DNA of 26,803 nucleotides. Origin: Bacteroidales bacterium. GTDB lineage: Bacteria; Bacteroidota; Bacteroidia; Bacteroidales; F082. A program made the translations under genes and the position numbers. Shown in pieces: positions 15,386-23,497 of this stretch; the stretch's first letter is position 1, and the number at the start of each line of letters is the position of its first letter. Under the pieces are notes generated by a model. That model was not told the origin of the DNA. It worked only from the letters and a program-made list of their open reading frames with translations, and made no database searches. The stretch lies in assembly GCA_016285355.1 (NCBI GenBank), contig JAEEQP010000051.1, positions 1-26,803 of the forward strand, read 5' to 3'.

Positions 15386-18300
15386 CGGATCCAGATTTTT
15401 GCTACGTCAACGCAACCGTCGATGATGATGTCCATGTCGCTGAAAGCGAAGTCCACTTGGTATTTCCGCTTGATGTTGTCAATCAACTCGTCTTCCAACT
15501 CGATTTTCATTCGTCCGATGGTGTCGCTTTTCGATTGCCAGTCCACCAGGATGGAGCCATCCACAATAACGGTTCGACGGATGATTTCGTCAAAGGCTTT
15601 GGCCGTGGCTAATGCCATTTCACCCACAGGCATGTCGGGGAAGAGTCGTTTGTAGTTCTCCAAGGCAATGCCGAAATAGGCTTTGGCGGCATTGTTGTGC
15701 TCCAACTCGGCTGGTAGTTCGCTGTCGGTATGGTTCAGCACATCTTCCTTGTACTGCATCATCTTCTCCAAATACTCATTGTCGGTCAAACGCCCTTGTT
15801 CGTAGAGTTCGATAGCTTCCTTGATGAGTTGGGAGAATTTCTTATAGAACGCCGGGTCAGAATCCATGTTTTCGCGGATGTACTTGGCTGTGCGTGTGGC
15901 GATGGTGTCAGCTTTGGCGGCAGTGCCTACCACGCTATCCACTTCCTTTCTAAAGTCTTCCTTGTCGAAGATGTTGACGAGATTGGTGATGACTCTCACA
16001 GCGTCGCTTTCCACATGATGATTGATGAGTTTCTCGATGCGCGCCTCGTATTTTTTGTAGTCGATGGTATCGGAATAGCGAAGTTGTACAGCTGTGCGCA
16101 ACTTGGCGAACATGTTCAAGTCGTCTTTGTAGCGTTGGATGGTCTTTTCATCGGTTTGTTTATGGAATTCTATGGTGGAGAGTGCCAGTTGCAGCACCGA
16201 TGAATAGGCGGACAGACGGTCGTAGAACTCGTGTCGACGGTCTTCCAAACGCAACGATTGCGCGTAGGCTTCCAAATCGCGCTTGTTAGGGATGGTTTTG
16301 AACAGCTCCCAAAGATCGGAATGCCGTTGCGGCAACTCCGCAATCTTGTCGCTGACGGGCACGAGGGTGTCGAGAAACACCTGTCGGTCGTCCTCATCGT
16401 ATTCGGAGTAGATGCTCAAGGCGTCGTCCAATTCCCGCAAAACGCCATAATAGTCAATGATGTAACCGAAGTCTTTTCCTTCGCAGGTGCGGTTGACACG
16501 AGCTACAGCTTGCAGCAGGGTGTGACCCTTTAAGGGTCGGTCAAGGTACATTACGGCTACTTTCGGCTCGTCGAAACCAGTCAGCAGTTTGTCCACCACA
16601 ATCATGATTTCGGGATCGTCTTGGTTTTTGAAGCGCGCGATGAGGTTGTCCTGATATTTGGTGGGCGTTCCGTGCTCGTCCATCATGCGTTTCCAGAAGT
16701 CTTTCACTTCTTCCGGAGTGCCGCCGTAGGCGATTTCCTCGCCTTCGCGGTCGTCGGGAGCGGTGATGAGCACTTCTGACGACACTTTGCCAATCTCGTC
16801 CAGGTATTTCTTGTAAAGTATAGCCACCTTTTTGATGGGTGTCACCAGCATGGCCTTGAATCCTGTGCCTTGCCAGTTTTCGGCAAAGTGCTTCGAAATG
16901 TCGGTGGCAATGGAATAGATGCGCTGCTCGGTTTGGTTCAGGATGTCGGTGCGCGAGAATTTCTTTTTCAGGTCGGTGGACTGCTCGTATGTCAAATCTT
17001 CGGACACTATGTTGAAAAAGTTGTCGATGGGTTTTTCGTTCACCGATTGGGGCACAAAACGGCCTTCGTAGAGCAAAGGTACAACGGCATGGTCTTCAAC
17101 AGCTTGTCTCACCGTATAGACGGGTTTGATGATGCCGCCAAAGGTTCGGGCAGTGTTTTTGTCTTTTTTCATCAAAGGCGTTCCCGTGAAGGCGATTTTG
17201 CAGGCGTTGGGCAGGACGCGGTTCATCTGGATGGCCAGTTCCTTGTATTGGCTGCGGTGGGCTTCGTCGATGAGGATGAAGATGTTGGGGTCGGTGAGGG
17301 GCTGTTTGATTTTCTTGATGGCGGTGGCGAATTTGTTGATGACTGTGGTGACGACGGCATCGGTGTCGCTTTCGAGCAACTCAACGAGCCGTTTGCCTGT
17401 GGTGGCGTTCTCCACCATCTTGCCGCATTTGCGGAAGGTCTTGGTGATTTGGCTATCCAAGTCGGTGCGGTCGGTGACGAGTACGATGCGTGGGTTGCGG
17501 ATGCTGGGTTCCAACGCGATTTTCTGCGCCAGCATCACCATGGTCAGCGACTTGCCGCTGCCTTGGGTGTGCCACACCACGCCGCCGTTGCGCCGTCCCG
17601 CTTCGATGGTCTTCACGCGCTCTACGGTCTCCTTGACGGTGAAGTACTGCTGGTAGCGAGCCAGTTTCTTGATGCCGGCATCGAAGATGGTGAAGTGGAA
17701 GATGAGTTCCAGCAGGCGCTCGGGACGGCAGAGGTTGTAGAGGTATTCATCTTGCGGGGTAGGGGTGCGCATTTCGTCGCGACCTTCGTTTACGAGCTCC
17801 AACAGCTGTTTTTGATAGTCCATCTCCGCCTCTTTGTTGATGAACATCTCGTGCCACTTGCTCCAGAATTGCGCTGCCGAGCCTGTGGTGCCGTAACTGC
17901 CGAAGCTGTTGCCGATAGCAAGCAACAAGGCGCTATAGACATAGAGGCTGCGGATGCCATCGTCCTGCTGGTTACGGAGGTGCTGCGAAATGGCCTGCTC
18001 CTCTGCGCCTTTGATGTCGGGACGCTTGCACTCGATGATGACCAGCGGGATGCCGTTGACAAACAGCACGATATCGGGGCGGTAGGTGTCGGCACTACCA
18101 GTGCGGGTGACGGCGAATTCCTCGGTTACTTGGAAGATGTTGTTCGTTGGGTGCTCCCAGTCGATATAGCGCATGGTGTAGCTTTTCTTGTCGCCGTCGA
18201 TGCTTTGTTCGAAGGCCTTGCCGAGGGTGAGCATGTTATACACCGCCTCGTTGCCGTTGAGGTAGCCGCCTTCCATAGGCACGTTGCGCAGGGCGGTGAT

Positions 18301-18534
18301 GCCGTTCTCGATGTTTTGTTCCGAGAAGCGTGCTTCTTTATGGTTGCCGATGCGGATGGAGTTCAGCTCGCGCAGTTGTCGCCGCAGCACCTCTTCGAGC
18401 AGCACATTGGAGGTCTTTCCCCCGCGCAGCTCCAGCGCCTCTTCAGGCGAGAGGTATTGGTAGCCCATCTTTTGCAACAGCTCCAACGCCGGGGCTTGAC
18501 TGATATCGTTTTCTTTGAAGGAGATTTGGCTCAT
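15382..18534 (-). CDS. hsdR: Type I restriction enzyme, R subunit (HsdR)
   Basis: The ATP-driven translocase and nuclease of a type I restriction-modification complex; works with HsdM and HsdS. From the ATG at 18534 (MSQISFKEND) it is 1050 aa, normal length. The PD-ExK nuclease has Asp154 in RPDI and E-x-K at 168-170 (IIECKRPD). The helicase motor has Walker A TQGSGKS at 323-329, DEAH at 423-426, FTGTPL, LLTGFDEP and QAVARVNR (motif VI). A C-terminal helical region probably docks on the methylase core. The frame stays open to a GTG at 18570, but those 12 codons are encoded by the GGTGGTCAAAA repeats, so ATG 18534 is preferred. It is separated from its hsd partners by the AlbA_2 gene and a repeat array, so it may have its own promoter. 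All catalytic motifs look intact. Confidence 0.95.
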   Translation of the reverse strand: MSQISFKENDISQAPALELLQKMGYQYLSPEEALELRGGKTSNVLLEEVLRRQLRELNSIRIGNHKEARFSEQNIENGITALRNVPMEGGYLNGNEAVYNMLTLGKAFEQSIDGDKKSYTMRYIDWEHPTNNIFQVTEEFAVTRTGSADTYRPDIVLFVNGIPLVIIECKRPDIKGAEEQAISQHLRNQQDDGIRSLYVYSALLLAIGNSFGSYGTTGSAAQFWSKWHEMFINKEAEMDYQKQLLELVNEGRDEMRTPTPQDEYLYNLCRPERLLELIFHFTIFDAGIKKLARYQQYFTVKETVERVKTIEAGRRNGGVVWHTQGSGKSLTMVMLAQKIALEPSIRNPRIVLVTDRTDLDSQITKTFRKCGKMVENATTGKRLVELLESDTDAVVTTVINKFATAIKKIKQPLTDPNIFILIDEAHRSQYKELAIQMNRVLPNACKIAFTGTPLMKKDKNTARTFGGIIKPVYTVRQAVEDHAVVPLLYEGRFVPQSVNEKPIDNFFNIVSEDLTYEQSTDLKKKFSRTDILNQTEQRIYSIATDISKHFAENWQGTGFKAMLVTPIKKVAILYKKYLDEIGKVSSEVLITAPDDREGEEIAYGGTPEEVKDFWKRMMDEHGTPTKYQDNLIARFKNQDDPEIMIVVDKLLTGFDEPKVAVMYLDRPLKGHTLLQAVARVNRTCEGKDFGYIIDYYGVLRELDDALSIYSEYDEDDRQVFLDTLVPVSDKIAELPQRHSDLWELFKTIPNKRDLEAYAQSLRLEDRRHEFYDRLSAYSSVLQLALSTIEFHKQTDEKTIQRYKDDLNMFAKLRTAVQLRYSDTIDYKKYEARIEKLINHHVESDAVRVITNLVNIFDKEDFRKEVDSVVGTAAKADTIATRTAKYIRENMDSDPAFYKKFSQLIKEAIELYEQGRLTDNEYLEKMMQYKEDVLNHTDSELPAELEHNNAAKAYFGIALENYKRLFPDMPVGEMALATAKAFDEIIRRTVIVDGSILVDWQSKSDTIGRMKIELEDELIDNIKRKYQVDFAFSDMDIIIDGCVDVAKIWIR

Positions 18535-18550
18535 GATTTTGACTTGTTTT

Positions 18551-18688
18551 TGACCACCTTTTTTGACCACCTTTTAATTTTTGAACGTTTAATTTAAATT
18601 GCTTATAGTCAATACGATGTTATTTATTTGACCACCTTTTTGACCACCTTTTTGACCACCTTTTTGACCACCTTTTTGACCACCTATT
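18551..18688. repeat. 12-bp direct repeat array upstream of hsdR
   Basis: On the plus strand the unit is TGACCACCTTTT (GGTGGTCA-type on the coding strand). Five contiguous units run 18629-18688, the first four identical and the fifth ending CTATT where it enters the AlbA_2 stop codon. Two more units lie at 18551-18562 and 18564-18575, next to the hsdR start. The ~53 bp between the clusters is AT-rich and could hold the hsdR promoter, though no TAnnTTTG match is seen. Likely an operator array. Confidence 0.9.
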
Positions 18689-20204
18689 CATCAAGGTCTT
18701 TTAATACGACATAATAACTGCCGCGTTTTATGCCATGCTTCTCTAAATTGCCATTTTTGACCAGCGTTTCAAGATGTTTTTGAATGGCAGATTGGTTAAT
18801 TCCAATAATATCAGAGATTTCTTTCCTCGAGATATGATTGTTTTCAGTGATTAATGCAATTATCTGTTTCCTTACTTCATTGCCAGATTGTGAACTTTTC
18901 CACAAGATTTGTCCGTCTTTATCTACAACAATTTCATCACACACAAAATCAGGATGGCACGGAATCCTAACATAAAAATAGGTTCGATGTTCGTCGCTTT
19001 CGTAATAGGCTTCATCAGAACCGTTCTTTTTCAGTTCAGCCTTGATGGTGGGAATGCCTGTGCCACGACCTTCGGTCATGTCCAATTCTTTCAAAAAGTC
19101 ACCCAACCGACGGTTGCGATATCTGCGAGAATAAATGCGCTTACCAGCCCGCAAGTCCTCCAATTTGATGCTCCAATCGGCACCACCATAGTTAATGATT
19201 TCGATGCAGTTGGGCATGACAGATATTTCCACTGGTTCTCTTTCCTGATAGGAACGATGATACAGCGCATTTACTACCGCCTCCTCGATGGCTCGATAGG
19301 GATAATTGTAAGTGCGGTTAGCTTCGGCTTTGCCTGCAACTTTTGCCACCTTTTGGCGGATAATCATGGTTCGCAGATAGTCGAGTGTCTTGTTGATTAT
19401 CTGATTTATGGGACCTTTTATCGGGTCGATTTCGATGAAATTGTCGGGATCGGCTTCCTTGCCATGTGGATAAATCACAATATCAACCTGCGTATAAGGG
19501 AAAAACTTTTCTGGGTGATAGGAAAACAGCATCAAGGCGATGTTTTTAATCCGATAAGCCTCTGACGGGCCTTCCAACAAATCCATTTGTTGCAGAATCT
19601 GCATAGGAGTCATGGTTTCAATTTGTTCGGCAAGTCGGCTGCCAGTTTGCACCAAATAATCCCTGATGAGCAGCATTGACACATCTTCAGGCCGGGCACT
19701 CATGTTTCCCCTGTCGTCAAACGGAACACGGTTGGCCAAATTCATCAGTTCCATCTCGTATTCACCCTTGGCTACGATTGAGCTGGAGTTGTAGCGGATA
19801 TAGTAGTTGTATTCTTTGTGCTTGGCGGTTACATAGTCAGGCACCTTGTAAGGTCGTCGGTCGCCGGCAGTAACCCAAATGATGAACACTTTCTTCCCGT
19901 CTACATCCTCAATGACGGTTCGTGGCTGATAATAGGGTTGGATGAGGTTGTTGAACCCGATCATTGATTTCTGAATCTCGTCCAATTCGTTAAGACTCAC
20001 GCCACAGACGGGTCGTTTGGCTCTGCCTTTTTCTTCTTCGACGCCGACAACGATATAGCCGCCGCTGGTGTCTTCGAAATCATTGGCAAAGGCGCAAATG
20101 GTGCGGTAGATGGCATCGGGATTCCATCCTTTCTTGAATTCTATTCTGTCGCTTTCGACCACGCGGCCGTCAATCAGCGATTCTATGTTTACGGGGAGGG
20201 TCAT
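18684..20204 (-). CDS. AlbA_2 (Schlafen-type) ATP-binding protein with C-terminal winged helix
   Basis: A 506-aa protein often annotated as a putative transcriptional regulator or RecG-like helicase, though it has no helicase motifs. The AlbA_2/SLFN domain is at about 15-140 (ESDRIEFKKGW, ICAFAN, GGYIVVGVEE). A GHKL-like ATPase (HATPase_c_4) lies at about 300-410: AIEEAVVNALYHRSY, then GRGTGIPTIK. A winged helix is at about 440-500, with recognition helix QSAIQKHLETL and wing KRGSYYVVL. Proteins of this kind commonly accompany type I restriction genes and are thought to be regulators. Its stop codon lies in the last unit of the 12-bp repeat array that leads to hsdR, which suggests that it binds that array. 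The recognition helix is almost the same as that of the Fic protein of this locus. Confidence 0.88.
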   Translation of the reverse strand: MTLPVNIESLIDGRVVESDRIEFKKGWNPDAIYRTICAFANDFEDTSGGYIVVGVEEEKGRAKRPVCGVSLNELDEIQKSMIGFNNLIQPYYQPRTVIEDVDGKKVFIIWVTAGDRRPYKVPDYVTAKHKEYNYYIRYNSSSIVAKGEYEMELMNLANRVPFDDRGNMSARPEDVSMLLIRDYLVQTGSRLAEQIETMTPMQILQQMDLLEGPSEAYRIKNIALMLFSYHPEKFFPYTQVDIVIYPHGKEADPDNFIEIDPIKGPINQIINKTLDYLRTMIIRQKVAKVAGKAEANRTYNYPYRAIEEAVVNALYHRSYQEREPVEISVMPNCIEIINYGGADWSIKLEDLRAGKRIYSRRYRNRRLGDFLKELDMTEGRGTGIPTIKAELKKNGSDEAYYESDEHRTYFYVRIPCHPDFVCDEIVVDKDGQILWKSSQSGNEVRKQIIALITENNHISRKEISDIIGINQSAIQKHLETLVKNGNLEKHGIKRGSYYVVLKDLDE

Positions 20205-20224
20205 ATTATGTGGTTTTGTTGTTT

Positions 20225-21121
20225 TTAATCGTTATTTTGGTTGTAATATCTGTCTTCGGACATTTGTAGATCGTGAATAAACTCTTCTCGTGTCTGCGGA
20301 ATGTAAACATGAAAGTCTTTGCTAATGAAGTTAATCTTTCTCAAGTTCAACTTGCAGGTTTTTATTACTTGGCGTTTTCTAAATCTATAAACATCTTTAT
20401 CTTTTTTTGATGCAAAGAATATTCGTACAAACCAAGTTTCATAGGCGCAAATTGTTGCAAATACATAAAGAAATGGCCAATAGGCAATTGTAGCAATGAT
20501 GGGGAATAGGAGGGAAGCCACGGTTTGACTTGAAAAGTTGTTTTCCCAGTGCTTTATTGCCGTATAAATGCTATAAACAAGCAGAAAGACTGTTAGGCAA
20601 TAAAAAATAGATTGTGTAACGGTGTAAGTTCTTTCATAATCCTTTGTTTCTCTTTTGTTATAGACACCCATTAAATAGAAAAACGCTAATAGGAATTGTA
20701 TAAGCAATTCAATGGGATAAGAAAACGTGTAAATCTGAAGATAGAACTCGATGATAATTGATGCAGTGACAGTATCTTCTATGATTCCTTTTAATGATGA
20801 AATACGATCATTGTTGCCCGAATATTTGAAAATAAGAGATATGCTTGTAAATAGAGAAAAAAACATAACTTCTCGTAAGATGCTATCATTCCAAATATTA
20901 AGTTTATAGAGAATGTAATAGAATAAAAACAGGTATAATTGTGCACAAATAATTGGAATGATGATTTTCCAATGAAAAAAAGTCTTGATAAAGCGTAAAA
21001 TGCTATTTCTTACGTCTTTGCTCTTTGTAGAAAAAAGAATTAACGCACCAATAAGGGTAAAGGTTGCCCATTCTCTTGGTGTGAAAAAATCTAATATGAA
21101 ATTCTTAATTTCCAAAATCAA
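20225..21121 (-). CDS. Multi-pass membrane protein coupled to the AbiTii-domain gene
   Basis: A 298-aa protein of no known family. Hydrophobic segments are visible at about 17-31, 52-73, 84-99, 118-152 (probably two), 168-189 and 202-235, giving six or seven membrane passes. A basic C-terminal tail (236-298, KKDKDVYRFRKRQVIK) is probably cytosolic. There is no ATG near the start: the likely start is TTG at 21121, whose TTGA overlaps the stop of the AbiTii-domain gene, which argues for coupled translation. A second TTG lies two codons on. The gene and its partner are clearly richer in A+T than hsdM, hsdR or the housekeeping genes, a sign of separate acquisition. As partner of an AbiTii-like protein it may be a membrane effector, but that is inference. 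Confidence 0.72.
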   Translation of the reverse strand: MILEIKNFILDFFTPREWATFTLIGALILFSTKSKDVRNSILRFIKTFFHWKIIIPIICAQLYLFLFYYILYKLNIWNDSILREVMFFSLFTSISLIFKYSGNNDRISSLKGIIEDTVTASIIIEFYLQIYTFSYPIELLIQFLLAFFYLMGVYNKRETKDYERTYTVTQSIFYCLTVFLLVYSIYTAIKHWENNFSSQTVASLLFPIIATIAYWPFLYVFATICAYETWFVRIFFASKKDKDVYRFRKRQVIKTCKLNLRKINFISKDFHVYIPQTREEFIHDLQMSEDRYYNQNND

Positions 21122-22047
21122 AACAAATTTGAAAGCAATTCTATGCCGTTATCGATTAAAGGGGTTAATTCATTTGCCGTGATACCAATAGCAACTCCTT
21201 TCATCGCGTTGAATGCTCTTTTGATAAAACGAGGGTTTTGGCTTGTTTTTTCTAGGTCCTTTCTTATTTCAGAAACTTCATAGACTATGTCTTCTTCGTT
21301 ATATTTCTTGTTTATTTCCTCGATTTTGTTTAAGATGTCCCTCAATTCTTCTTTTTTGGTTGAAGATATCGATACGTTTTCGTTTCCGCCAATTATTTCG
21401 CTTTGGCTTATTGAGATATTTCCGCTTCCGGTATTAACTACGCCAGCTTTAATAGTTTGATTCATGATTGTTTGTATTTTCTCTTTATTTGCCATAACAT
21501 CGAAGTTTACATTTAAGTCAATTTGTTCTTCTATTTTTAGGAAGAAGTCAAGGAGTTTTGATTTAACACTGTCAATTATTGCTTTTGCAGACGATGTATT
21601 GGTTATTTTACGAACTCCTTCAATGTTTCCATTGTAATGATCCCCAATAATACTGTAAAGGAATGCAGAGGCATTTACTTTAAGAATGTCATTCTTTTGA
21701 TTATCCCCCAGTTTTTCAAGTACGGTTATTGGGTCGCAAAAATAGATATGAGACAAGTCATCTCTAATGTTTGCATCATCAATGGCATCTATTGGGAAAT
21801 CCATATTGTTGTAAATTCCTTGGAAAGGAATGGACACATCTACTTTTATGGCACATTTGATTTTGCGATATTCGGGTAATTCATTGATATTTGGATAGCC
21901 ATTTTGCTCTGCTTTTATCCAATTACTAAAGGTATCGTCTTTTAGATAAAAGGCGATGGCTTGAGCTTTTAATAAAATACTGGATATTGAAGCGTTATTA
22001 ACTAAATCTTCAATAATGCTTTCGATTTGTTTCTTTAAGTCAATCAT
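21118..22047 (-). CDS. AbiTii-domain protein
   Basis: A 309-aa protein. Residues 1-about 75 look like the AbiTii N-terminal domain known from phage abortive-infection proteins: a helical IESIIEDLVNNASISSILLKAQAIAFYLKD, then FSNWIKAEQNGYPN...LPEYR. The middle (about 100-195) is helical. Residues 200-228 form a GVVNTGSGNISIS...IIGGNENVSI stretch, a short beta-roll-like linker seen in various signalling proteins. A charged helical segment follows (230-270), and a hydrophobic, glycine-containing C-terminus (282-309, GVAIGITANELTPLIDNGIELL) that may associate with membrane. The ATG overlaps the hsdS stop (ATGA), and its stop overlaps the start of the membrane-protein gene, so three genes are chained. 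AT-rich. Recognition of AbiTii is by sequence pattern; mechanism unknown. Confidence 0.75.
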   Translation of the reverse strand: MIDLKKQIESIIEDLVNNASISSILLKAQAIAFYLKDDTFSNWIKAEQNGYPNINELPEYRKIKCAIKVDVSIPFQGIYNNMDFPIDAIDDANIRDDLSHIYFCDPITVLEKLGDNQKNDILKVNASAFLYSIIGDHYNGNIEGVRKITNTSSAKAIIDSVKSKLLDFFLKIEEQIDLNVNFDVMANKEKIQTIMNQTIKAGVVNTGSGNISISQSEIIGGNENVSISSTKKEELRDILNKIEEINKKYNEEDIVYEVSEIRKDLEKTSQNPRFIKRAFNAMKGVAIGITANELTPLIDNGIELLSNLF

Positions 22048-23276
22048 TTTATCCTCCTTTTTCCAGTTAATAGCACCTGCATCAGCCCCTTCTTCTGCTC
22101 CTGCATGGCCGCCAGTTTTTGTTTTTGTATCTCGATTTCTTTGTCTGATTCCATTAAAATGGTTGCGATGGCATCTTGTTCGGCTCTCGAAGGAAGCTTT
22201 ATCAGAAGCTTTTCTAATTGATATGGGTATATGTGTACGACGGAATGACCTTGTCCCATATTACTTTTTTGTCTGATAACATCACTTGAGTTAAGGATGT
22301 ATGAAAGAGTGATTGGGTTGCAGTCATTTGCTCTGAAAACAATAATGTCGCCTCCTGCATATCCATATTCGTTATCAATAAAAGCTGCACACTTGCCGAT
22401 GTCCTCTTTTGTCTCACCTGAACCTGCAAAACAAATGTCTCCGTACTGAATCTTGACACTTTCATTTGCAGTGTTATCATCAATATATGATTTTACGTCG
22501 GATATTACAAAGTCATATTTTGTGTAAAGGTCTCCGTATGTGAGGCATTTGTTGCCAGTATTGGTGATTTTGTCTTTTGGAACGCCTCCTCCTTTGAAAA
22601 AGACACCCATCTTTTCCAGCCTCACTTCCTTCCACTTCCCCTCAAACCCTTTCAGCCGTTTCTTTCCCGTGAGCAGTTGCTGCATGAGGCCGCGCTTGCG
22701 CAGGGTGAGTTTTTCTATCAGGGCGGTCTGCTTGGCTATGGCGGTGTCCCAAAGCTCTAAAATCGACACAATTCGTGTTTGCTGTTCGATAGGGGGCGTT
22801 GGTATTTGGATTGCTTTTAATGCTCCATTATACAATCTTGGAATAGTGCCAGTATCTGTAATCCAATTAATGGTAGAGTAGTAGTAATATAAGTATTTGT
22901 TCAATACTTGTTTATTGTCATTGTCAATCCAAACTATATTTGAGTCTTGGTAATATGATGGTGTTCCGTCGAAAATAACGCTTCGTCCAATTGTTCCCGC
23001 AGCGGAAATCAGCACATCACCAACTTTTGGATAAGAATACTTTGTCTTATACTCATCAAATACTTCTCTTGAAATGTAAGCGTCGGCTTTCCCGCCAAAA
23101 GTGCCAATTTTGAAAAAAGGAATATCACCGCAAGAATCTGTCTGATATTTCATGATCCTTTTGCACATTAGGACTTCGCCTATTTCCCCCAGCCTCTTCA
23201 CTTCCCAGTCTTCGGGAATGATGCCGAGGGGCGAGGGCTTGTAGCCGGAGGGAATATGTTGGTTGTCGTTCGTCAT
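22044..23276 (-). CDS. hsdS: Type I restriction-modification specificity subunit (HsdS)
   Basis: Recognises the two half-sites of the target DNA and positions HsdM and HsdR. The 410-aa protein has the normal two-repeat build: TRD1 (about 20-165, starting PEDWEVKRLGEIGEV), central conserved helices (about 165-205, EQQTRIVSILELWDTAIAKQ...LRKRGLMQQLLTGKKRL), TRD2 (about 206-355, starting GKWKEVRLEKMG), and a second conserved helix (EQDAIATILMESDKEIEIQKQ...KKGLMQVLLTGKRRI). The two LMQ-x-LLTGK-x-R copies are the hallmark repeats. The helices are encoded by GC-richer DNA, the TRDs by AT-rich DNA, consistent with domain exchange. It sits behind a repeat array with no clear TAnnTTTG promoter and is coupled to the AbiTii-domain gene. 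No invertible partner copy or recombinase is seen. Confidence 0.94.
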   Translation of the reverse strand: MTNDNQHIPSGYKPSPLGIIPEDWEVKRLGEIGEVLMCKRIMKYQTDSCGDIPFFKIGTFGGKADAYISREVFDEYKTKYSYPKVGDVLISAAGTIGRSVIFDGTPSYYQDSNIVWIDNDNKQVLNKYLYYYYSTINWITDTGTIPRLYNGALKAIQIPTPPIEQQTRIVSILELWDTAIAKQTALIEKLTLRKRGLMQQLLTGKKRLKGFEGKWKEVRLEKMGVFFKGGGVPKDKITNTGNKCLTYGDLYTKYDFVISDVKSYIDDNTANESVKIQYGDICFAGSGETKEDIGKCAAFIDNEYGYAGGDIIVFRANDCNPITLSYILNSSDVIRQKSNMGQGHSVVHIYPYQLEKLLIKLPSRAEQDAIATILMESDKEIEIQKQKLAAMQEQKKGLMQVLLTGKRRIK

Positions 23277-23292
23277 TATGCTTGTCGTTTTG

Positions 23293-23497
23293 TTTTATCT
23301 ACCACCTATTTTTTTATCTACCACCTTTTTGGGTGGTATATAACGTCCTTTTCATAACCAAATCTTTATTCATAACCTTTTTTTGGTTGGGAAAAAGTGT
23401 ACCACCAAATTAAAAGTGTACCATCTTTTGGGGTGGTACAGAATAAAAGTGTACCACTTTTTTTCCACTGTACCACCTTTTAGGGTGATACACTTTT
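23293..23497. repeat. GGTGGTA-core repeat and hairpin array upstream of hsdS
   Basis: TATCTACCACCT occurs at 23296-23307 and 23315-23326, 19 bp apart. AAAAGTGTACCAYY occurs at 23393, 23412 and 23445 (spacings 19 and 33). CATAACC occurs at 23353 and 23371. Inverted pairs form hairpin-like sites: TACCACC/GGTGGTA (23319-23338), GTACCATC...GGGTGGTAC (about 23418-23439), and GTACCACC...GGGTGATAC (23470-23491). The last lies over the fic stop codon. The array fills the 203 bp between fic and hsdS. Probably a multi-site operator. Confidence 0.85.

Noticed and set aside
16870..18597. 575-codon open frame antisense to hsdR
   Set aside because: It mirrors the hsdR codons on the other strand, has no family match, and its composition (valine-, phenylalanine- and glycine-rich) is that of a reverse-complement artefact. 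The same applies to the 311-codon frame at 24859-25794 opposite hsdM.
18629..18688. CRISPR-like repeat array
   Set aside because: The 12-bp units are contiguous with no unique spacers, there are no cas genes, and the units overlap a stop codon. It is a tandem repeat or operator array.
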